This document shows, one piece after another, positions 1 through 7,303 of a stretch of 25,630 nucleotides of DNA (positions within the stretch are counted from its first letter, which is position 1; each line of letters opens with the position of its first letter). Source of the stretch: CAYVAP01 sp964343195. Its GTDB lineage: Bacteria; Bacteroidota; Bacteroidia; J057. The notes beneath the pieces are model-generated. The model ran no database searches, was not told where the DNA came from, and saw only the letters and a list, made by a program, of their open reading frames with translations. The DNA is taken from the NCBI GenBank assembly GCA_964343195.1, contig CAYFIR010000099.1, positions 1 through 25,630 of the forward strand, given 5' to 3'. A program made the translations under genes and the position numbers.

Positions 1-27
1 GTTCTTTGACCTCGAAAATACAACTTC

Positions 28-525
28 TCACTTTCTTGACTGGGAAAGTGGGTTATAACCTTTCAAAAGCCTTTTTTGATGAACAGTAGAAGCATTCACA
101 TTTGTACTACCTTTTGAAATAAGGTCGAAAAAGAAATCTGCCGTATCATTATTTAATCTTAATTTACTCTTTGCACCTGAAAAAAGATAAATCGGTATTT
201 CAGCATTAAAGTCTTCTTCGCCATTATTTATCAGCTCATTAAGAATTATTGCTAAGTACAAACTACAAGTCGTTAACCTTTGCTGTCCATCAACAATATC
301 AACAACTTCTAACTTCTTTGTTCCATAGTTTTCTGTTGGTTTATCTGTTGGCTGATAAATTACAATCGTTCCTGTATAATGGCTTATTATCTTGTCGTCA
401 ATTAAAGCGTCAATATCTTGAACAAAATCTTTCCATTGTTTGTCTTCCCAAGCATATCCACGCTGGTAGTCGGGAATTTGGAATATTTTTCCTTCTAACA
501 GATTTGAAAGGGTTTTCTTTTCCAT
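28..525 (-). CDS. GmrSD/DUF262 restriction-type protein, N-terminal fragment, probably frameshifted
   Basis: This is the N-terminal part of a DUF262 protein, the GmrS-like NTP-binding domain of type IV modification-dependent restriction enzymes that act against phage DNA. Visible motifs are IPDYQRGYAW (residues 17-26) and VVDIVDGQQRLTT (74-86), the family signature. The reading frame stops after 165 residues, whereas family members usually have 500-700. Just before the stop the protein reads HQKRLLKGYN and then loses family character. Dropping one base of the GGG at 50-52 gives GYNHFPSQESEKLYF, which looks more natural and stays open to the left window edge. I therefore read it as a frameshifted gene (or an assembly error) that runs out of the window. 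The stretch is AT-rich compared with everything to its right, suggesting transfer. The start ATG at 523-525 has no Shine-Dalgarno; a -7-like TAGATTTG lies upstream at 544-551. Family is sure; function of this copy is not. Confidence 0.8.
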   Translation of the reverse strand: MEKKTLSNLLEGKIFQIPDYQRGYAWEDKQWKDFVQDIDALIDDKIISHYTGTIVIYQPTDKPTENYGTKKLEVVDIVDGQQRLTTCSLYLAIILNELINNGEEDFNAEIPIYLFSGAKSKLRLNNDTADFFFDLISKGSTNVNASTVHQKRLLKGYNPLSQSRK

Positions 526-543
526 AGTATTTTTATTCTTTTA

Positions 544-551
544 CAAATCTA
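544..551 (-). promoter_or_regulatory. Candidate -7 box for the DUF262 gene
   Basis: The minus strand reads TAGATTTG, a perfect match to the Bacteroidota -7 consensus TAnnTTTG, 18 bases upstream of the DUF262 start codon. No TTTG is found at the usual 19-21 base spacing; the nearest one is only 14 bases upstream. The call rests on the -7 box alone. Confidence 0.35.
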
Positions 552-675
552 CAGTTTCAGTACGTCAAATCGTGTCGCTATCGCTCCCTGCATGAAGCAC
601 AACATCTTGCTAACCCCACATATTGCGAGTATTCCCTATTGTCCCACCCTCACTTGCTTCCAGGGCACATTTTAA

Positions 676-718
676 CAGGTAACCCGCTACCGAGAAGCGA
701 TAGGTAGTGGGAAGCCTG
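676..718. repeat. Imperfect inverted repeat (hairpin)
   Basis: The arms CAGG/CCTG (676-679, 715-718) and CCCGCTACC/GGTAGTGGG (683-691, 703-711, one G-T pair) enclose an 11-base loop. The two stems are separated by a symmetrical 3x3 internal loop (taa/aag). There is no T-tract, so it is not a typical intrinsic terminator. Confidence 0.5.
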
Positions 719-860
719 CATGGAAAAAAGGGAAGACATTTGGTTGGTAGGTTGCTCGCTAAATATCCAGAAAATCCAAAAGACTGCAAAACTGTGCGTG
801 CGCTTTTTCAGTGATACTTTTACTGAGCAAAACGGGTAGTGGTTACAAAAGTGTGTCCCC

Positions 861-924
861 CAAAATGCTGCGCTGGACTTCTGGACTGGGGGTTGGCTTG
901 TGGGTAGTCCAGCGCGGTATTTTG
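861..924. repeat. Inverted repeat with 19-base arms downstream of trmB
   Basis: Arms 861-879 and 906-924 match at 16 of 19 positions: an outer CAAAAT/ATTTTG stem, a 3x3 internal loop, and a perfect 10-bp inner stem GCGCTGGACT/AGTCCAGCGC. It begins about 50 bases beyond the trmB stop codon and could stabilise or end the trmB transcript, although no T-run follows. Confidence 0.55.
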
Positions 925-974
925 CCCCTCGCTTTCCCGGCTCAATCAGGGTGCGGTTCTTACCAGCCTGTCAA

Positions 975-1622
975 TCAGTCCAAAAACGTGAAACAGACAT
1001 AATTGATCTGCTCGCCCATTTCCATGAACTGCCGCTCGTAGTGGGTCTTGATCTTGGCATCAGGGTGGATGCGATCGTCCTCGTGGAGATTGAAGCTAAG
1101 CTCCTCTAGTTTGACGTCGGGCTGCCGGACAAACACCTCCAGGCTGTAGTGAAAAAGCTCGCGGTTGTCGGTTTTGTAGTGGACTTTGCCCCCCGGCTTG
1201 AGGATGGTCCTGTATTTGGCCAAAAAGTCCGGGTTGATCATCCGGTGTTTGGCCTGTCGGTTTTTGGGATAGGGATCGGGAAAGGTAATCCACAACTCAT
1301 CTGCTTCATTGGGGGCTACGCATTCATCAATCTGTAGCAAATGGGTAAAAAGAAATGCCACATTGCTTCGGTTATCGCCCTGAGCGTCCCTGGCGGCATA
1401 CCACATGCGGTCCATTTTCAGGTCTACGCCGATGAAATTGCGCTCGGGATGTCGCTCAGCCATCCCATAGCTGAAGGCGGCTTTTCCGCAGCCAAGCTCA
1501 AAAGTGATGGGATGATCATTGCCAAACACCTCTGACCACCGCCCAGGCTGGGCCTGATCGCGATGAAAACAGTTTTCAAACTCTCTGAACTCAGCTTTTT
1601 TCAATTCTTTCTTGCGTGCCAT
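975..1622 (-). CDS. trmB: tRNA (guanine-N7-)-methyltransferase TrmB
   Basis: TrmB transfers a methyl group from S-adenosylmethionine to N7 of G46 in the variable loop of tRNAs, in the cytoplasm. The 215-residue protein has the normal bacterial length and a Rossmann-fold methyltransferase core: ELGCGK (residues 42-47) and FIGVD (63-67) for SAM binding, ITFPDPYPKNRQAKHRM (from 112), the family's W-FPDPWPK-RH-KRR catalytic motif, then KTDN and THYERQF near the C-terminus for tRNA recognition. The lysine-rich N-terminus (MARKKELKK) is usual. It is divergent from metK, whose product makes its methyl donor. Start is the ATG at 1620-1622; a promoter matching the Bacteroidota consensus lies at 1681-1710. 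Identification is secure. Confidence 0.97.
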   Translation of the reverse strand: MARKKELKKAEFREFENCFHRDQAQPGRWSEVFGNDHPITFELGCGKAAFSYGMAERHPERNFIGVDLKMDRMWYAARDAQGDNRSNVAFLFTHLLQIDECVAPNEADELWITFPDPYPKNRQAKHRMINPDFLAKYRTILKPGGKVHYKTDNRELFHYSLEVFVRQPDVKLEELSFNLHEDDRIHPDAKIKTHYERQFMEMGEQINYVCFTFLD

Positions 1623-1680
1623 ACCCCGTTACCTAGTCGAAAAAAGGCCTTTTAATTAGCCATATCCGCGGAAATGGCCA

Positions 1681-1710
1681 CAAAAATACGCCCATTTTAG
1701 TTGGATCAAA
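1681..1710 (-). promoter_or_regulatory. Candidate trmB promoter (Bacteroidota type)
   Basis: On the minus strand TTTG (1707-1710) is followed after 18 bases by TATTTTTG (1681-1688), close to the TTTG-N19/20-TAnnTTTG consensus. It would start transcription roughly 50 bases before the trmB ATG. The extended box TATTTTTGTGG is found again upstream of tsaD. Confidence 0.5.
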
Positions 1711-1780
1711 ACAAGGAGGATCAGGTGAATGCCTCGGCTCTACTTGTTTTTTGTAAGTCCAAATAGGAAATTTGATCAAC
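1700..1780. promoter_or_regulatory. Nested inverted repeats between trmB and metK
   Basis: The outer arms GTTG(G)ATCAAA (1700-1710) and TTTGATCAAC (1771-1780) pair over 10 bp with one bulged G. Inside, AAAACAAG (1708-1715) pairs with CTTGTTTT (1743-1750), followed by TTG, and GAGG/CCTC sits within. The inner and outer stems share bases, so they compete. This could be a regulatory leader of metK, a terminator-like hairpin, or an operator, since it overlaps the trmB -33 box. It does not match the SAM-I or SAM-II riboswitch cores I know. Confidence 0.35.
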
Positions 1781-1830
1781 TGAATAATTCGTCGGAACCA
1801 ATTCATTCCGCCAAACAATCATTTTGATTT

Positions 1831-3171
1831 ATGCCATATTTATTCACTTCTGAGTCTGTTTCTGAGGGACACCCCGACAAAATATCTGATCAGATCTCTG
1901 ACGCCGTTCTTGACGCCATGCTCGCCCAGGATCCCAACTCCCGTGTGGCTTGCGAAACCCTGGTAACTACCGGTCAGGTTGTCCTCGCCGGGGAGGTTAC
2001 AACGGAGGCCTATGTTGACCTTCAGGAGGTGGTGCGCGCCACCATCAAAAAAATCGGTTACAACTCGGATGAATATCAGTTTAGTGCAGAATCCTGTTCC
2101 ATTCTCTCGGCCCTGCATGAGCAGTCTCCTGACATCGCTCGTGGGGTTGACCGGGATACCGAAGAGGAGCAGGGAGCTGGTGACCAGGGAATGATGTTTG
2201 GCTATGCTGTAGCAGAAGGCGATGATCCTGCTGAAAATCAGTATATGCCACTCGCACTTGCCTTCTCTCACGGTCTGGTAAGAGAACTAGCCCAAATTCG
2301 CAAAAGCGAATCTGATATCATGCCGTACCTGCGTCCTGATTCCAAGGCCCAGGTAACCATCGAATATGCTGATGACGATACTCCGCTGAGGGTACACACC
2401 ATTGTTGTGTCAACTCAGCATGATGACTTCGTCACACCAGCAGATAACAGCCCCGAGGCAAGAGAAAAAGCTGATACCGAGATGCTTCAGCGTATCCATG
2501 ATGACATCGTGCAGCACCTCATTCCTCGTGTGATCCCTGAAAACCTGCTGAAAGACACCATTTACCACATCAACCCAACTGGCAAGTTCGTGATTGGTGG
2601 TCCTCATGGTGATGCGGGTCTTACTGGTCGCAAAATCATCGTCGATACCTACGGTGGCAAAGGAGCTCACGGTGGTGGTGCTTTCTCCGGAAAAGATCCT
2701 TCTAAGGTTGACCGTTCTGCTGCCTATGCAGCCCGTCACCTCGCCAAGAATCTGGTTGCAGCTGGTGTTGCAGATGAAGCTCTCGTCCAGTTGGCATACG
2801 CCATTGGGGTAGCTGAGCCTGTTTCCATCTTCGTTCACACCTATGGCAAGGCCAACGTGAGCATCTCTGATGCAGAGATCGCCCAGACCATCAAGGACAA
2901 CATTTCCTGCACGCCACGCGCCATTGAAAAGCGTCTGGGGCTTCGCAATCCCATCTTCGCGGAAACCGCAGCTTATGGCCACATGGGCCGCGCCAGCTTT
3001 GAACGCGAGGTGCCCATCAAGCAGGTGACCATCGAGGTAAATGGCAATGAAGAAGTCCGCACGACCAAAACCGTGATGACTCCGGTTACCTTCTTTGGTT
3101 GGGAGCGCCTTGACCTGGTTGACCAGTTCAAGCAGTTATTTAGTGCCTACATGAAAGAAGCGGTAGCCTAG
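1831..3171 (+). CDS. metK: S-adenosylmethionine synthetase
   Basis: MetK makes S-adenosylmethionine from methionine and ATP with release of phosphate and pyrophosphate; it is a cytoplasmic enzyme that supplies nearly all cellular methylations. Both family signatures are present: GAGDQGMMFGYA (residues 115-126) and GGGAFSGKD (281-289), the latter continuing into PSKVDRSAAY. The ATP-binding GHPDK motif is at 13-17. The 446 residues are somewhat longer than the 380-400 of proteobacterial MetK. The start ATG follows directly on the N-terminal MPYLFTSESVSEGHPDK typical of the family, with no Shine-Dalgarno. It is divergent from trmB. The TAG stop at 3169-3171 lies within the left end of a repeat element, and a strong terminator follows at 3311-3351. 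Confidence 0.98.
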   Translation: MPYLFTSESVSEGHPDKISDQISDAVLDAMLAQDPNSRVACETLVTTGQVVLAGEVTTEAYVDLQEVVRATIKKIGYNSDEYQFSAESCSILSALHEQSPDIARGVDRDTEEEQGAGDQGMMFGYAVAEGDDPAENQYMPLALAFSHGLVRELAQIRKSESDIMPYLRPDSKAQVTIEYADDDTPLRVHTIVVSTQHDDFVTPADNSPEAREKADTEMLQRIHDDIVQHLIPRVIPENLLKDTIYHINPTGKFVIGGPHGDAGLTGRKIIVDTYGGKGAHGGGAFSGKDPSKVDRSAAYAARHLAKNLVAAGVADEALVQLAYAIGVAEPVSIFVHTYGKANVSISDAEIAQTIKDNISCTPRAIEKRLGLRNPIFAETAAYGHMGRASFEREVPIKQVTIEVNGNEEVRTTKTVMTPVTFFGWERLDLVDQFKQLFSAYMKEAVA

Positions 3172-3292
3172 TGGTTCGCTTTCGGAATTCGGAATTCGTA
3201 ATTCGTAATTCGTAATTCGTAATTGAAAGTGCTACTGCTCAGCTAATAGCTTCATTTTCAATTGAGTTATTGTTTCATTCCGAAAGCACTAG
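3168..3292. repeat. MITE-like palindromic repeat element starting at the metK stop codon
   Basis: The left end reads CTAGTG, five extra bases, then CTTTCGGAATTC (3168-3190). The right end reads ATTCCGAAAGCACTAG (3277-3292), its reverse complement apart from the insertion. Between them lie a heptamer array (3183-3224) and about 50 AT-rich bases. No coding sequence is present. A diverged right half recurs at 3446-3517. The structure resembles a small non-autonomous repeat element with inverted ends; no transposase is nearby. Confidence 0.45.
3183..3224. repeat. Heptamer tandem repeat, six units
   Basis: Six consecutive 7-base units: CGGAATT twice, then CGTAATT four times. The unit differs by one base from the CGTAGTT-type heptamer repeated at the right end of the window. 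Confidence 0.9.
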
Positions 3293-3310
3293 ATGGGCTG
3301 AGATTCTTCG

Positions 3311-3351
3311 AAACAAACATCCGTTGCCTCTGGGTAGCGGATGTTTTGTTT
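3311..3351. terminator. Strong bidirectional intrinsic terminator after metK
   Basis: The arms AAACAAACATCCG and CGGATGTTTTGTTT pair almost perfectly, and the stem continues inward through TTGCC/GGTAG with G-T pairs to a TCTG loop. The A-rich left and T-rich right flanks allow it to work on both strands. It lies 140 bases past the metK stop codon, between metK and the oppositely oriented acylase gene. Confidence 0.75.
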
Positions 3352-3445
3352 ACGGGCGTTTTGTGCTTCGCATTCGAAATCCTGGACCTATCGAAGATTC
3401 CGTGAACCGGGGAGTGAAAATCGAAGCATCTAATCAGCAATTCTT

Positions 3446-3517
3446 AATTGAAAGTGTTAGTAGTCAGCATTTTATACGAATTACGAATGAGTAATTACTT
3501 AATTCCGAAGGCACTAG
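3446..3517. repeat. Second, diverged copy of the repeat element's right half
   Basis: Aligned without gaps against 3221-3292, this 72-base stretch has the same first 10 bases (AATTGAAAGT) and a nearly identical end (AATTCCGAAGGCACTAG), with a less similar middle; by my count about 50 of 72 positions agree. Both copies are in the same orientation and flank the terminator at 3311-3351. Confidence 0.5.
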
Positions 3518-4064
3518 GCATCAGTTTCGCCCCATGAAAAGGGCTTGAGAGAGTCTCATTTTGCCTATTTGAATGTTAAGCCTACTTTACTCTAACCAAG
3601 GTGTGCGCTTATATTCAGAGAATTTAGAAGCGACCCCGAGAACGTGACTTTCAGGAGGCGAAGCCACTTCGTTGCGAGAAAAAACGCAGTCAACTCACTC
3701 ATATTGATCGCGGCGATACAAGGACGCTCTCAATCCATAGTTCCTTTAGTATAATTCAAGGCCAATAGCCGTTAATTGGCTCTGCGCAGCAAGGACAACT
3801 TTTCTATTTCGGAATCGAGCTCCGGTAAGCCATCTCCAACGACGCTCAAAATTCTAAAGTCAGAGACAAGAAGACATCGGGTGTCGGCTCGGAGAGCCTC
3901 ACCAGCGCCATCCTGGGGATGGCCATGATCTTGAGCACTGCTTCAGCAGTGCCGCTCGTGAGCTTCTCCGAAGCGAAACGTCAAGTCAAAGCGTCTCTGA
4001 CGCCAGGGTTAATTGAAAACGGCATGGTCAATAACATTGGAACTTTGAACCGCGAAACTAATGA

Positions 4065-6152
4065 CTAGGGAACGGGGTGATACAGCCTGAGAGCCTGCGA
4101 TTTGACCTGCTCCCAGTCGAGCGACATTTCTTTGGTTTGCTGGCTGGCGTAGCGCTGCATCTGATCGGTATGATGTGGGCTATCTGGTCGATTAGAGGCG
4201 CCATATGGACTGATGCTGTACACAAACTGACGTCCCTCTTCGCTCCACCTGACAAGTTGTATGTAGGTTTCCCCGTGCGTAACCCGAAAACGGCCATCCT
4301 CTTCAGGTGATCCATATGCTGCCGCCAGGATATCGGGGCCTCCTCCAAGTGGCAGGTCCACTTCCCCCCGTCGGTGCCGCTGTATGGCGCCCAGGGGAAT
4401 GTCAATTTGCCCGAAATGTTCCAACAAATACGCTTGCGCCCAGGATATTGCGTCGATCATTTCCCCTTCGGTCACGACAATCCGCTGACGGTCCGGGATT
4501 CGTTTGTCTGCTCTTAGCTGACTATACAGTCGCCGTAGGGACAGCATGAAGAGTGCTGCACCGCCGCTTTGGGGCTGGGTGCATCGATCCCATCTATGTA
4601 GCAATTCTATGGCCTGGGCCAGTTCGGGGTATGCCATCGGCTCCAGGTTGAGCATGGCCTCCAGGTTTTGGATTTCCAATGCATACAGCGGCTCGGGATA
4701 GCATCGGTCATATTTGATTCGTAGAAAATCCTGCCAACTGATGACCTCCTCAGCAGCGAGTAGTTCCGCCGCCCGTATGCTGCGGTTGTTGTCTTCTTGC
4801 AGATACCCAATTCCGACCGCAACGTCGTCTAAACTAAGGTTATAGCCAGGTGCAGTCGCATGAAAGGGGGTGTTGTTGGTGTTAAACAGGTAACCACTTT
4901 CGGGATTCAGGTAGAGTGCCTGCTCCTCGACTGGTACCAACTCCCCCCCCCAGACCAACTCCGAATCATCTCCCGGCAGGATATACTCCCAGGCGACGTC
5001 TTTTTCCCGCCTCGGCACGGATGCGTTGCCCAGGTACAGAATGTTATCTTTCTCATCGGCGTAGATGATGTTGGTTCCGGTGATGCCCTGCATGTCCAGT
5101 GCTGCCCGAAATTCCTCCAGATTCCGGGCCTTGTTCATGCGCCACCACTGCTCGGGAGCCTTGATCGCATTCCGGGCAGCAAAGCTCAGAGCAAAATACC
5201 CCGAGTCATTTTGAAAAGCTGGCCCAAAAACTGTCGGGAAATAGCTGCGCGAAACCGGTATCCTGATCGGCCCGATTTTCACCTTTATTCGGGCTTTTCG
5301 TTCTTCCAGCGGCTTCCACTCGCCATCGAGCCTATAGGCAGATTCGTCTTCATTCACCACCAGCTCATACACATCGTTGAAGTCAGCATGGTTGACAGTG
5401 TGGGTCCAGCCAAGGTGTTCATTGGTCCCCAGGAAAATGCTCATTCCTCCGGGGAAGGTCGCTCCGAGGACATTGGTCCCCTCTTCACTCACAAGATGCG
5501 CCTCGTACCAGGAGTACAGTCCTTCCAGCGGTTGATGAGAGTTTACCGCTAGAAAGGTACCCTCGCCACCCGTTTTGCTGGCGTTTACGGCAAATCCATT
5601 GGAGCCTGCTGACTGTGGCAACCGTTCGCGAACAATGTCCCCATCCAGCAGGTCGCCGACTACATTGGCGGTATTGGTAAGAAGCCCTAGCCCGAGCAGA
5701 TACCCGACAACAATGTCTCGACCTTCTACAGGAAAAAGTCCCTTGACCTTCACTTCAGCCTCATGGCTACTCGCGTAGGCATTCAAACCTGCAGTGTAGC
5801 CCTCCAGGACCGCCCGAAACTCCGGTGACAACTCTGTTTCGTATGCCTCCGGCGTAACCAGTTCGTTCAGGCCCAACATCTTCACGACCAGATCTGCTGG
5901 TGCGGCATCCTTGCCGGCCACCTCAGCTGAGCGACTTCTCACAATCAGGAGCTGATCCTGGATGGTGGTAAAATCGTCCTCTGCATGTGCCCAGGCCAGG
6001 CCATAAGCAGCCCCTGCGTCAGTAGGGGCGTAGATGTGTGGCACACCGAAGCTGTCTCTCGCTATCCAGACATCTTCAGGCTGTGGTTGGGCCAGCAGGC
6101 TATTGGCTAGCAGCCCCCATACCAGCGTACATATTGTCAGCAAAAAACGCAT
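4065..6152 (-). CDS. Penicillin-acylase-family Ntn hydrolase, exported
   Basis: This belongs to the penicillin/cephalosporin/acyl-homoserine-lactone acylase family (peptidase S45), periplasmic enzymes that cut acyl-amide bonds after self-cleavage into alpha and beta chains. I start it at the ATG at 6150-6152 because this yields a clean signal peptide (MRFLLTICTLVWGLLANSLL, cut after AQ). A longer frame from 6236 adds 28 residues that bury the signal. The mature N-terminus VWIARDSFGVPHIYAPT matches the family's R-D-GVPHI start. The nucleophile is the Ser of AGSNGFAVNAS (about residue 184), which becomes the N-terminus of the beta chain; WTHTVNHADFNDVYEL and FNTNNTPF follow as expected. About 695 residues, normal length. 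It lies 108 bases after the DUF4249 gene on the same strand and could share its transcript, although a weak promoter (TTG-N21-TAATTTTT) sits in the gap. The substrate cannot be told from sequence. Confidence 0.88.
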   Translation of the reverse strand: MRFLLTICTLVWGLLANSLLAQPQPEDVWIARDSFGVPHIYAPTDAGAAYGLAWAHAEDDFTTIQDQLLIVRSRSAEVAGKDAAPADLVVKMLGLNELVTPEAYETELSPEFRAVLEGYTAGLNAYASSHEAEVKVKGLFPVEGRDIVVGYLLGLGLLTNTANVVGDLLDGDIVRERLPQSAGSNGFAVNASKTGGEGTFLAVNSHQPLEGLYSWYEAHLVSEEGTNVLGATFPGGMSIFLGTNEHLGWTHTVNHADFNDVYELVVNEDESAYRLDGEWKPLEERKARIKVKIGPIRIPVSRSYFPTVFGPAFQNDSGYFALSFAARNAIKAPEQWWRMNKARNLEEFRAALDMQGITGTNIIYADEKDNILYLGNASVPRREKDVAWEYILPGDDSELVWGGELVPVEEQALYLNPESGYLFNTNNTPFHATAPGYNLSLDDVAVGIGYLQEDNNRSIRAAELLAAEEVISWQDFLRIKYDRCYPEPLYALEIQNLEAMLNLEPMAYPELAQAIELLHRWDRCTQPQSGGAALFMLSLRRLYSQLRADKRIPDRQRIVVTEGEMIDAISWAQAYLLEHFGQIDIPLGAIQRHRRGEVDLPLGGGPDILAAAYGSPEEDGRFRVTHGETYIQLVRWSEEGRQFVYSISPYGASNRPDSPHHTDQMQRYASQQTKEMSLDWEQVKSQALRLYHPVP

Positions 6153-6260
6153 GTGGGATGAATTGTGGAGTTTTGGGGTATACAGGGTTGAAAAAATTAT
6201 CAGAATGCCATTCCTCGGCCCAATTTTCCTCCTCATTATTTTGGAAAAAACACACCGCCG

Positions 6261-7298
6261 CTATCGAATACTGTCAAAATATTCGGGGATCTGATAACTG
6301 CTATTGGGCAGGTCCAGGCATCGGGTACAGCCACTGGGATAAAATAGTACATCAGGTTTGTATTCGCAGGGGTCGAGGAAAGTCAGGGTAGGCAGATCAG
6401 AGGGGTAAATGGCAAATCGACCTACCTGATACAGGCCGACTGCTACAAAGCCCCGGGTGGGTTCTTCCTCGCCAGCCACCCTGTAGATATTTCCTGGCAG
6501 GATAGCTGGCGGAGGGTCAAACAGGGAACCATTTTGGGCCAGCAGCCTGGCTGCCCGCTCCCAGTAGCCATAAGCCTGTGGGCTGAGGCTATACTGTTCA
6601 GCACTGATCACATGCTTTTCGTCGAAACTGGCATCGATGAATACGGAGCCTAGCAATAATCGGCCAGCAGTTTTTCCGGCTAATTTCCCTCCATCCAGCA
6701 AGGCAATTCGCTGTAAATCAGGCTGATACTCAACATAGCAATTGGGAGGAAGGGCGTTGAAGGGGTCCGGAAAATTGGTGGGGGTCTGTACGTAAGAGTC
6801 GGTGATGCGCCACATACTTCGGGTCCCCCCCACTACTTCGGGAATTGCCGGATTGGTCCAAACCTGGATCACATTGCGGCCCCGGTCCTTTCCTTTTGTC
6901 CAGCTCAGTTCATCAGCAGCTGTCGCAGTGGGGACCGTATCTGGTCGGGAACGGTAAATCGTTCCATCGGGCAGGATGGCCTCCATGTAAAATGCTTTTC
7001 CAGGCGATACGTCAAGGGCATCCGGCTCCAATTCATAATGCCCTTCTTCTGATTCGCCTAAAAAGAAAAACTCCCCCTCCTGGTTGTAAATCCGGATGGT
7101 GGCTCCAGTTACAGGTTGGGAAATCAGGTTGGAATTGGAAGTTTGCGATACCTCGATGTACACTACTCCATCTGTAATCATTCCTTCGATCACGACAATG
7201 GGATCGATGGCTTCTGTGGGCAGTCGGAACTCCTCAATACACCCTGAGAGCCACAGGCCGCTTATAAACATCAGCAGTATGGACAGACCTTTTTTCAT
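6261..7298 (-). CDS. DUF4249 domain outer-membrane lipoprotein
   Basis: The 345-residue protein begins with a lipoprotein signal peptide (MKKGLSILLMFISGLWLSGC) with the lipobox LSGC, so Cys20 is the lipidated residue. After it comes the DUF4249 pattern: EAIDPIVVIEGMITDG, then a small beta-sandwich region (VTGATIRIYNQEGEF, residues about 64-78), and later the conserved 'PNCYV', 'RIALLDGG' and C-terminal 'CEYKPDVLFYPSGCTRC' cysteine pairs. DUF4249 lipoproteins are found in Bacteroidota next to TonB-dependent receptors and are thought to act as their surface partners, much as SusD does for SusC. That fits here: the receptor gene ends only five bases upstream, which suggests translational coupling. 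Ligand unknown. Confidence 0.88.
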   Translation of the reverse strand: MKKGLSILLMFISGLWLSGCIEEFRLPTEAIDPIVVIEGMITDGVVYIEVSQTSNSNLISQPVTGATIRIYNQEGEFFFLGESEEGHYELEPDALDVSPGKAFYMEAILPDGTIYRSRPDTVPTATAADELSWTKGKDRGRNVIQVWTNPAIPEVVGGTRSMWRITDSYVQTPTNFPDPFNALPPNCYVEYQPDLQRIALLDGGKLAGKTAGRLLLGSVFIDASFDEKHVISAEQYSLSPQAYGYWERAARLLAQNGSLFDPPPAILPGNIYRVAGEEEPTRGFVAVGLYQVGRFAIYPSDLPTLTFLDPCEYKPDVLFYPSGCTRCLDLPNSSYQIPEYFDSIR

Positions 7299-7303
7299 GG
7301 TGC

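Larger units (their letters stand above)
526..974. other. Gene-free 449-bp stretch with two hairpins
   Basis: No convincing coding region exists here on either strand; short open frames have no recognisable composition or start context. The stretch lies between the AT-rich restriction gene and the end of trmB, so it may be a junction between acquired and core DNA. It contains two inverted repeats (676-718 and 861-924), listed separately. No tRNA, terminal repeat pair or transposase remnant was seen. Confidence 0.6.
3172..4064. other. 893-bp gene-free region between metK and the acylase gene
   Basis: The first 350 bases hold the repeat elements and terminator listed separately. The rest (about 3520-4064) shows only small hairpins, such as GCACTGC-TTCA-GCAGTGC (3935-3952) and GCGTC-tct-GACGC near 4000, and no open frame with convincing codon use. 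No tRNA, sRNA signature or pseudogene was recognised. The two flanking genes converge here, so no promoter for them is expected. Confidence 0.6.

Noticed and set aside
676..924. Integron attC sites
   Set aside because: The hairpins have internal loops, but the GTTRRRY/RYYYAAC core sites are missing and there is no integrase.
1700..1780. Known SAM-I or SAM-II riboswitch before metK
   Set aside because: The conserved core sequences of these classes are absent; only unassigned inverted repeats are visible.
1633..1818. 61-codon open frame on the minus strand between trmB and metK
   Set aside because: It overlaps the trmB promoter and the inverted repeats, has unusual Trp/Pro/Phe-rich composition and no recognisable similarity.
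3270..3494. 74-codon plus-strand frame after metK
   Set aside because: It runs through the terminator hairpin and both repeat copies, so it is not a gene.
3168..3517. CRISPR array
   Set aside because: The 7-base units have no spacers and no cas genes are present; it is a simple tandem repeat and a palindromic element.
3919..4068. 49-codon frame starting MAMILSTASAVPLVSFSE, which looks a little like a signal peptide
   Set aside because: No promoter, no ribosome site, the end overlaps the acylase stop region, and the open frame extends upstream without a start codon. Kept out as unsupported.
4860..5552. Long plus-strand open frame opposite the acylase gene
   Set aside because: It is the shadow of a well-conserved coding sequence on the other strand.
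6153..6236. 28-residue N-terminal extension of the acylase from the ATG at 6236
   Set aside because: The signal peptide beginning at 6152 would be internal; the extension has no signal or family similarity.
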